From NCBI GenBank assembly GCA_946405675.1, contig CAMJIC010000163.1, forward strand, positions 1-5,670: 5,670 bases of DNA, written 5' to 3'. A program made the translations under genes and the position numbers. This stretch comes from an uncultured Clostridia bacterium (GTDB lineage Bacteria; Bacillota; Clostridia; Lachnospirales; Lachnospiraceae). This document shows positions 1 to 3,871 of this stretch, piece by piece (within the stretch, counting starts at the first letter, position 1; the number at the start of each line of letters is the position of its first letter). The notes below the pieces were generated by a model. It was not told the origin of the DNA. It did not search any database and saw nothing but the letters and a program-made list of their open reading frames with translations.

Positions 1-38
1 ATTGAAGCCGCAACGACCATCGCAGTTCCTTTTCTCAT
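1..38 (-). CDS. 5' end of a gene with a signal-peptide-like start (partial)
   Basis: Only the first 12 codons are inside the window. They read MRKGTAMVVAAS, a short basic stretch followed by a small hydrophobic run, as at the start of a bacterial signal peptide. An AAGGAGG ribosome site at 46-52, seven bases before the ATG, is near ideal and makes the start secure. The gene lies downstream of two AraC-type regulators, and the one nearest it has the cupin/HTH layout common beside carbohydrate uptake operons in Lachnospiraceae. A substrate-binding lipoprotein of an ABC transporter is therefore a reasonable guess, but nothing in 12 codons proves it. It should have its own promoter, because a terminator at 231-257 closes the upstream gene. 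Confidence 0.55.
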   Translation of the reverse strand, partial: MRKGTAMVVAAS

Positions 39-154
39 AATCCTTCCTCCTTAGGTATAAACAGATAAATGAGATACTCTTGCCCGCTTCCGCATCCGTT
101 CTGCAAGACGGGCTGCATTTCCTGTATAGTTTACCCCCTTACATTCTGCCATAA

Positions 155-183
155 AATGGACGTATGTTTGAACAAATTGTCAA
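155..183 (-). promoter_or_regulatory. possible promoter for the gene starting at 38, with a palindrome over the -35 box
   Basis: On the minus strand a perfect TTGACA (178-183) is followed after 17 bases by TCCATT (155-160), a poor -10 box with 3 of 6 matches. A near-palindrome at 167-184, with arms TTTG(A)ACAA and TTGTCAAA around a central A, covers the -35 box and would suit a regulator. A TATACA at 123-128 is another -10 candidate but has no recognisable -35. A weak -10 fits an activator-dependent promoter, such as one served by the adjacent AraC regulator. This is inference; the boxes and palindrome are seen directly. Confidence 0.4.
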
Positions 184-228
184 AATGTCCTTTTTTGGCG
201 AATTAACCAAAGACCAGAATACCATAGT

Positions 229-257
229 AAAAACCTGCATTGAAATAATGCAGGTTT
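229..257 (-). terminator. intrinsic terminator after the downstream AraC gene
   Basis: A perfect 11-bp stem (231-241 with 247-257, AAACCTGCATT) closes a five-base loop. On the minus strand the stem runs into TTTTTA (the A-run at 229-233 on the plus strand), which gives the expected U tract. It lies about 85 bases past the stop codon at 343. No U tract follows in the plus direction, so it serves minus-strand transcription. Confidence 0.8.
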
Positions 258-342
258 GTCTAAAAAGCTATCCATTTTACATTTACATGTCTGGTGCACC
301 GAAAGTTCTGATACAGTCATTTCGTCATAATCAACGAACCGG

Positions 343-1254
343 TCAATGAGCCGATCTGTTGTCATAATGTATCGCGGTCTGCCGCATCCTTTCCCTGCTG
401 TCCTTCCGGTATTTTCCCGGAGGCATCTCAAACATCTTCCGGAATGCCTTGGAAAAAGTAACCGGATCCTGATATCCGCAGCTTAACGCGATCTTATCGA
501 TGGGCAGGTCTGTATGATCCAGAAGATCCGTCGCCTTCGTCAGCCGGAACTTCTGAAGGTATTCCTGCGGAGACAGCCCCAGATGCTTCATGAACAGGGA
601 ATAAAGATATCCGCGCTCAACATTGACGGTCTTTGCGATCTGAGCCACTTTGACTGTGGGGTCTGCATAATAATCTTCAATATACTGAACTGCTTCAGAC
701 ACGATCTTATTCCGTCCCGTCGGAGAGCCGATGGTCACCTCCATATCGTCCAGGAGAATGGAGAAATACCGGTACAGGAGGCTCTGGTTCATGTACTGTT
801 TCGCGCGGCTCACATCCCGGTTCAAAAACATGTCCCTGACGATAGCACGAAGCTCCTGCGGTCTTGAACTATGGAAGACCAGGCTTTCCCTGCCAAGTCC
901 CATATCCCGGATCACCTCTTCCGCCTGGCTTCCTTCAAAAGCAATCCAGAAGTAGGTCCATGGTTCCTTCTCATCCGCCTTGTAAAAGGTCGGGATCTCG
1001 GGAAGGATCAAAAACCCGTCCCCTGCTCCCAGCCTCCAGGTCTGCTGATTGACCATGAAGCTCCCGTGCCCGTCCAGGATGATATGGATCAGGTAGGTTC
1101 CCCTCACGGCAGGCCCGAAGCTGTGCCCGGGCGCACACTTTTCATATCCGCAATGTCTCAGCCGAAGCTCCGGGAAACGGCTTGACTCAGGATAAAACAG
1201 CCTGTAATCCTCCATCTCCCGGCTTTGCGGCTGCGCCATGATTTCATCTGACAT
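343..1254 (-). CDS. AraC-family transcriptional regulator, cupin sensor plus double HTH
   Basis: A 303-residue protein of normal AraC-family length. Residues about 35-105 form the N-terminal cupin-like sensor (core YLIHIILDGHGSF, then GAGDGFLILPEIPTFY and WTYFWIAFEG). Residues about 190-285 form the DNA-binding domain with two helix-turn-helix units: VKVAQIAKTVNVERGYLYSLF, and the hallmark second unit with IALSCGYQDPVTFSKAFRKMF ending in PPGKYRK. The family binds a small molecule, often a sugar, and usually activates a neighbouring operon. I chose the ATG at 1254 because TAAGG precedes it by eight bases and family similarity begins soon after. An in-frame ATG at 1392 would add 46 unfamiliar residues and overlap the previous gene. 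The gene starts 112 bases after the other AraC gene and ends in its own terminator. Its likely target is the gene starting at 38; the ligand is unknown. Confidence 0.9.
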   Translation of the reverse strand: MSDEIMAQPQSREMEDYRLFYPESSRFPELRLRHCGYEKCAPGHSFGPAVRGTYLIHIILDGHGSFMVNQQTWRLGAGDGFLILPEIPTFYKADEKEPWTYFWIAFEGSQAEEVIRDMGLGRESLVFHSSRPQELRAIVRDMFLNRDVSRAKQYMNQSLLYRYFSILLDDMEVTIGSPTGRNKIVSEAVQYIEDYYADPTVKVAQIAKTVNVERGYLYSLFMKHLGLSPQEYLQKFRLTKATDLLDHTDLPIDKIALSCGYQDPVTFSKAFRKMFEMPPGKYRKDSRERMRQTAIHYDNRSAH

Positions 1255-1262
1255 CTGAATTA

Positions 1263-1267
1263 CCTTA
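1263..1267 (-). promoter_or_regulatory. ribosome binding site that decides the AraC start
   Basis: Minus-strand TAAGG-like site (AAGG at 1263-1266) eight bases before the ATG at 1254. It is modest, but better spaced than GAGG only three bases from the alternative ATG at 1392. Confidence 0.5.
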
Positions 1268-1306
1268 TTGGTCCGTAACCATTCAGAACCACACATTTGC
1301 CAACGA

Positions 1307-1330
1307 GCGTATCCCATAGCCGGGATACGC
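1307..1330. repeat. perfect 9-bp inverted repeat between the two AraC genes
   Basis: GCGTATCCC (1307-1315) and GGGATACGC (1322-1330) are exact reverse complements around six bases. The repeat lies in the 112-base gap between the tandem regulators. No U tract follows on the minus strand, so it is not an intrinsic terminator. A TATGAT sequence (minus strand, 1331-1336), a possible -10 box without a good -35, directly abuts it. An operator for autoregulation or a 5' stabilising hairpin would both fit; which one is unknown. Confidence 0.6.
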
Positions 1331-1366
1331 ATCATACATTCATCCGAATAAGCCGCATGAATAGAA

Positions 1367-2299
1367 TCACCATCCCTTCCGGACGGAAACATTCACCTCG
1401 AGAAGACGGCTTTCATAATTTTTAGGATCTTTCTTCCACTGATATGGGGTTACCCCCAGGATCTGCTTAAAGTTCCGGTCAAAGGTGGATACCGTGGAAA
1501 AACCGCAGTTCAGCGCAACCGTTGACATAGAATCGTTTGATGTACGCAGCATGTCACAGGCGCGCAACACCCGGATCATATTCACATACTCGATCGGTGT
1601 CATATCAATATATTCCGAGAACAGCCGCCTGAAATGCGTCTCTGAAATATGGCATTCATTCGCCAGCTGCTCGATCCGGATCGGCTCGGCAAAATGCTGA
1701 TCCACATATTTCAACGCATTCTGAATCTGGCCGACCCCCGTGCGAAGCTGCACATCAGGCTCATCTTCATCCTTCGTGATCCGCGCAATCTCAAACAGAA
1801 GGGAAAGGAGCAGACCCCTGACCTTCTCGATGTAAAAAGCATGCTTCGCCTTCATCTCTTCCAGGATGAGTTCCGCGATCGCTGCCAGGGAATGATACTG
1901 CACCGTCGGGCCGAAAATGGCATCCCTGGACAGAAGCTCCAGAAAACGCCTTCTCATGATTTCATTTTCTCCGAAATACTCTCTGAGCAAGGGGGCCGGA
2001 TCCAGGAACAGATATTCCCAGTAGCCATTTGTCCCCGGATCGGAATTCGTGGTATGGGGATAGTTATGGGGGATCACGGAGATCATATCCGGCCCGAAGC
2101 GTTCAGACCGCTTGTCCAGGATCAGCTCCCCTGTTCCGAAGCGGCAGATCCCGATCTCCAGAAGATTGTGGAAATGAAGATAATCGATCCCGTCTCCATA
2201 TTCCCGGATCCACTCATCCCCGGTCAGAGCCAGCACCCCTTCCTTCTGCGGGATATCATAATATCTCAGTTCAACCTTGTCTTTTTTCTTTCCTGCCAT
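1367..2299 (-). CDS. AraC-family transcriptional regulator, second of a tandem pair
   Basis: A 310-residue protein, full length for the family. The N-terminal third carries the cupin sensor with a His-containing strand LHFHNLLEIG (about 41-50), then FGPDMISVIPHNYPHTT and YWEYLFLDP. The C-terminal hundred residues carry both HTH units: IRIEQLANECHISETHFRRLF (about 207-227), and STVALNCGFSTVSTFDRNFKQI ending VTPYQWKK (about 259-290). The ATG at 2299 has only a weak ribosome site, but the conserved ELRYYDIP segment follows closely, so the start is reasonable. It is distinct in sequence from the next AraC gene, so it is not a recent tandem duplicate. A 52-bp repeat shared with the permease leader lies about 100 bases upstream, which makes the permease a candidate target. 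The ligand is unknown. Confidence 0.9.
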   Translation of the reverse strand: MAGKKKDKVELRYYDIPQKEGVLALTGDEWIREYGDGIDYLHFHNLLEIGICRFGTGELILDKRSERFGPDMISVIPHNYPHTTNSDPGTNGYWEYLFLDPAPLLREYFGENEIMRRRFLELLSRDAIFGPTVQYHSLAAIAELILEEMKAKHAFYIEKVRGLLLSLLFEIARITKDEDEPDVQLRTGVGQIQNALKYVDQHFAEPIRIEQLANECHISETHFRRLFSEYIDMTPIEYVNMIRVLRACDMLRTSNDSMSTVALNCGFSTVSTFDRNFKQILGVTPYQWKKDPKNYESRLLEVNVSVRKGW

Positions 2300-2401
2300 A
2301 TCATGCCGCTATCCATATTCCGTATCATCCAGCTGTCCTGAACAGTTACACCCTGGCTTCATAGCCTGCATCTTACTACGGCGAGGCTTTCCAACGCAGC
2401 A

Positions 2402-2466
2402 GATGAGCGTTTGGACAAGTCAGATGTACAAGTTATTCTGTAACAGATCCTTACCCTGGCTGCCAT
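2402..2466 (+). repeat. left copy of a long inverted repeat, same sequence as the permease leader
   Basis: Bases 2402-2453 are identical, base for base, to the reverse complement of 5619-5670. After a variable patch (4 versus 6 bases) a further GGCTGCCAT (2458-2466) matches 5604-5612. The copy lies in the 195-base gene-free stretch between barstar and the AraC gene and reads rightwards. Exact identity in non-coding DNA means recent copying or strong constraint. The right copy runs off the window, so the true length is unknown. Confidence 0.9.
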
Positions 2467-2474
2467 GAAGGAGG
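2412..2474 (+). promoter_or_regulatory. orphan promoter and Shine-Dalgarno site with no gene behind them
   Basis: TGGACA (2412-2417, 5 of 6) and TATTCT (2434-2439, 4 of 6) are 16 bases apart, the same boxes that can serve the permease in the right copy. A perfect AAGGAGG follows at 2468-2474, but no ATG, GTG or TTG stands at a proper distance; instead the 3' end of barstar begins on the other strand. Transcription from here would be antisense to barstar and barnase. It may be the remnant of a leader whose gene was lost. Promoter strength is inferred only. Confidence 0.35.
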
Positions 2475-2494
2475 ACAACACTGCACCGCGCTGA

Positions 2495-2785
2495 TCAACG
2501 ATCCGTCAGGTACAGATGCAGATGGGGGTTCTCCTGCGCCATACTGCTGAGCATCTGAAGCAGCCTGTTCATCCATTGATCCTGCGCGAACCTGTAAAAG
2601 GATCCGGAATCCACTTCAAACACAGTCTCCTGCGTCACCTCGCTCAGATAATCCGCCAGCGCGTCCAGGTTGCCGGAAAACGGTCCTTCCAGCCCCAGCT
2701 CCTGTTTCATATAGAGAGCAAAATATGACCTGTCCTTCAGCTTTTCCGGTTCCAGCCTGATCAGCTTCAGCTCTTTCTCATTCAT
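2495..2785 (-). CDS. barstar-family ribonuclease inhibitor
   Basis: A 96-residue protein, close to the 89 residues of classical barstar. It has no signal peptide, so it stays in the cytoplasm. The signature is GNLDALADYL (about 38-47), matching GENLDALWDCL of barstar. Asp41 and Asp45 correspond to Asp35 and Asp39, which plug the RNase active site. Trp38 of barstar is replaced by Ala44, and Tyr29 by Pro. The C-terminal strand HLHLYLTDR closes the fold. The ATG at 2785 overlaps the last 8 bases of the RNase gene and is preceded by GGGGAGAGG at good spacing, which implies translational coupling. A longer in-frame reading to 2971 only repeats barnase DNA in another frame. Its role is to neutralise the co-encoded RNase before export. 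Confidence 0.9.
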   Translation of the reverse strand: MNEKELKLIRLEPEKLKDRSYFALYMKQELGLEGPFSGNLDALADYLSEVTQETVFEVDSGSFYRFAQDQWMNRLLQMLSSMAQENPHLHLYLTDR

Positions 2786-3425
2786 AATCATCCTCTCCCC
2801 ACAGCAAGGTGAATGATTCGTAATGGTCATCAGTGTAATAGATGTTCCATTCTTCGTTGTCATCGTCTCCGGAATAGATGATCCGCTTTGGTCCCCGCCC
2901 GGAGCTGCCAATCGTATCGATGTCACATTCATGATACTCACGTCCGTCCTTCTCAGGGAGGGTTCCCTCATAATTACCGAAGAAATCTCCGCCGATGCTC
3001 CTTCCCGGAATCAGCCGGTCTAAAGATCCGCCTTCCCAGCCCATCTTCCGGGCCTCCTTCTTCGTCATGTAATTATCAGGCAGACGGTGATAGCGGATCA
3101 GATAAGCGCACACCTCATCCTTTGAATCGTAGGTTCCGTCTTCCTCAAGCTCCAGCGACTCGTAATCAACCTCTGAGGACTTGTTCTTCCCATCGTTCCC
3201 GGACTTGTCCTTCCCATCTGCGGAAAGGCTGCCCCCCTTCTTCTCCTGGTCACGCCGTGAAGAATCATCACGGGAGGATTGGGAATCGGAGCCATCCTTT
3301 TTGTCTTCCTCCGTGTTCCATCCCAATAGCTCCCCGATCGTAACCGCCTGCACCGGCATGCTCCCTGCCGCGAAAAAAACCGTCAGAAGCAAGAGCAGTA
3401 CAGAAAAACGGATCTTCCGAATCAT
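2778..3425 (-). CDS. secreted barnase-family (microbial RNase N1/T1 superfamily) ribonuclease
   Basis: A 215-residue guanyl-type endoribonuclease precursor. Residues 1-27 are a signal peptide with a long Leu/Val/Phe core and a likely cut after PVQA. Residues about 37-100 are a charged, disordered linker rich in Asp, Lys and Ser. The catalytic domain runs from about 101 to the end: RYHRLPDNYMTKKEARKMGW, GRSIGGDFFGNYEGTLP, GREYHECDID, RIIYSGD and DDHYESFTLL all align with barnase. By alignment Lys122, Glu166, Arg177, Arg181 and His201 match barnase Lys27, Glu73, Arg83, Arg87 and His102, so catalysis should be intact. Arg59 is replaced by Tyr152. A tail GEDDYE extends past the usual barnase end. 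The ATG at 3425 has AAAGGGG seven bases ahead; a TTG at 3446 is less likely. It cuts RNA outside the cell or in rivals, and barstar protects the producer. Confidence 0.92.
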   Translation of the reverse strand: MIRKIRFSVLLLLLTVFFAAGSMPVQAVTIGELLGWNTEEDKKDGSDSQSSRDDSSRRDQEKKGGSLSADGKDKSGNDGKNKSSEVDYESLELEEDGTYDSKDEVCAYLIRYHRLPDNYMTKKEARKMGWEGGSLDRLIPGRSIGGDFFGNYEGTLPEKDGREYHECDIDTIGSSGRGPKRIIYSGDDDNEEWNIYYTDDHYESFTLLWGEDDYE

Positions 3426-3505
3426 ATCATGTCCCCTTTCCTGCAATCTTCAATCACATACCGGCGGCATAATCTCTTATGGCGCACCGCCTTCTATGTT
3501 TGAAC

Positions 3506-3524
3506 GTATCCGATACAAGGATAC
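3506..3524. promoter_or_regulatory. operator-like inverted repeat over the barnase -10 box
   Basis: GTATCC (3506-3511) and GGATAC (3519-3524) are exact reverse complements around seven bases, and the right arm overlaps the predicted -10 box (3518-3523). A smaller palindrome, GTATC-C-GATAC, lies at 3506-3516. The position over the -10 and start site suits a repressor. No regulator is identified. The GTATCC/GGATAC arms also occur in the palindrome between the AraC genes. Confidence 0.4.
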
Positions 3525-3546
3525 CCGATTTGGTCAAATCTGTAAA
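3518..3546 (-). promoter_or_regulatory. sigma-A-type promoter of the barnase-barstar operon
   Basis: On the minus strand TTTACA (3541-3546, 5 of 6) and TATCCT (3518-3523, 4 of 6) are separated by exactly 17 bases. The start would be near 3511, giving a leader of about 85 bases before the ATG at 3425. The nearby TTGACC (3531-3536) is a rival -35 but lacks a good -10. The left target repeat of the mobile element begins only five bases upstream of the -35 box. Confidence 0.6.
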
Positions 3547-3551
3547 TAAAA

Positions 3552-3559
3552 TGTTATAT
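3552..3559. repeat. left target-site duplication TGTTATAT
   Basis: TGTTATAT here is repeated exactly at 3774-3781, each copy directly touching the outer end of the 3560-3773 inverted-repeat element. This is the pattern left by transposition with an 8-bp staggered cut. Confidence 0.75.
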
Positions 3560-3773
3560 GTAACCATTCAGCACCCCTGCATACTGTCATAATTCGGGCC
3601 GGCAAGCTTGCTTGCCGGACGGATTCTGACAGTATGCTGTGGGCGGGCAAGGCGCGGAGCGGTGCTGCATGCCAGTGGCATGCGTTTAGCACCGACCGAA
3701 GCGGAGCGAAGAACTCTGACCGCCCACAGCTCAGAACGCTTGCGTTCTGGGCGATGGGGTGCTGAATAGTTAC
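3560..3773. mobile_element. MITE-like non-autonomous element, 214 bp, highly palindromic
   Basis: The ends are 18-bp inverted repeats: GTAACCATTCAGCACCCC (3560-3577) and the complement of GTAACTATTCAGCACCCC (3756-3773), with one mismatch that becomes a G-U pair in minus-strand RNA. An 8-bp direct repeat TGTTATAT flanks both ends. Inside are nested hairpins: 3579-3637 (11-bp outer stem 3579-3589/3627-3637, inner stem 3599-3606/3611-3618, loop CTTG); an 11-bp perfect stem 3636-3646/3720-3730 enclosing 3661-3666/3688-3693 and 3667-3673/3677-3683; and 3732-3739/3742-3749, again with CTTG at its tip. GTAA ends with 8-bp duplications are, to my knowledge, typical of the IS66 family, so an IS66-type transposase elsewhere may move it. 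There is no transposase inside. An 83-codon open frame across it is most likely spurious. Confidence 0.75.
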
Positions 3774-3781
3774 TGTTATAT
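3774..3781. repeat. right target-site duplication TGTTATAT
   Basis: Exact second copy of the 8 bases at 3552-3559, starting at the base after the right inverted repeat ends. Confidence 0.75.
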
Positions 3782-3787
3782 TTGCAC

Positions 3788-3849
3788 GGGATGTGACTTG
3801 TCACCTGGTTACAAGTCACTCCCTGGCCGGTTGGCGGCCAGGGAGTGAC
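3788..3849 (-). promoter_or_regulatory. two mutually exclusive hairpins downstream of the permease, possible terminator
   Basis: Three segments follow the permease stop in minus-strand order. Segment 3836-3849 pairs perfectly over 14 bp with 3815-3828 (GTCACTCCCTGGCC), with a seven-base loop. Segment 3811-3823 can instead pair with 3788-3801 (13 bp with one bulged base). The two folds share 3815-3823, so only one can form at a time. Neither is followed by a U tract on either strand, so this is not a standard intrinsic terminator. It could protect the mRNA 3' end, slow polymerase, or be a palindromic repeat unit. It begins 22 bases past the stop codon. Confidence 0.55.
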
Positions 3850-3871
3850 ATATAGCGCAGCTTGTTCCTGA

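Noticed and set aside
164..349. 61-codon plus-strand open frame
   Set aside because: It runs through the probable promoter and terminator of minus-strand genes, with no ribosome site and no recognisable protein.
1255..1392. Longer start for the AraC gene at 1392
   Set aside because: It would add 46 residues unlike the family and overlap the previous gene by 26 bases, and its GAGG lies too close to the ATG.
2786..2971. Longer N-terminus for barstar
   Set aside because: The extra 62 residues are barnase coding DNA read in another frame. The ATG at 2785 has a well-placed ribosome site and starts the barstar similarity.
2778..3446. TTG start for barnase at 3446
   Set aside because: The ATG at 3425 has AAAGGGG seven bases ahead and begins a canonical signal peptide; the TTG has no ribosome site.
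3568..3819. 83-codon open frame on the minus strand
   Set aside because: It lies almost wholly inside the palindromic element and the hairpin next to it. The open frame follows from the repeats, there is no good ribosome site, and the protein resembles no family I know.
3815..3849. Classical intrinsic terminator for the permease
   Set aside because: The stem is strong, but no U tract follows on either strand, so I listed it only as a possible regulatory or terminating hairpin.
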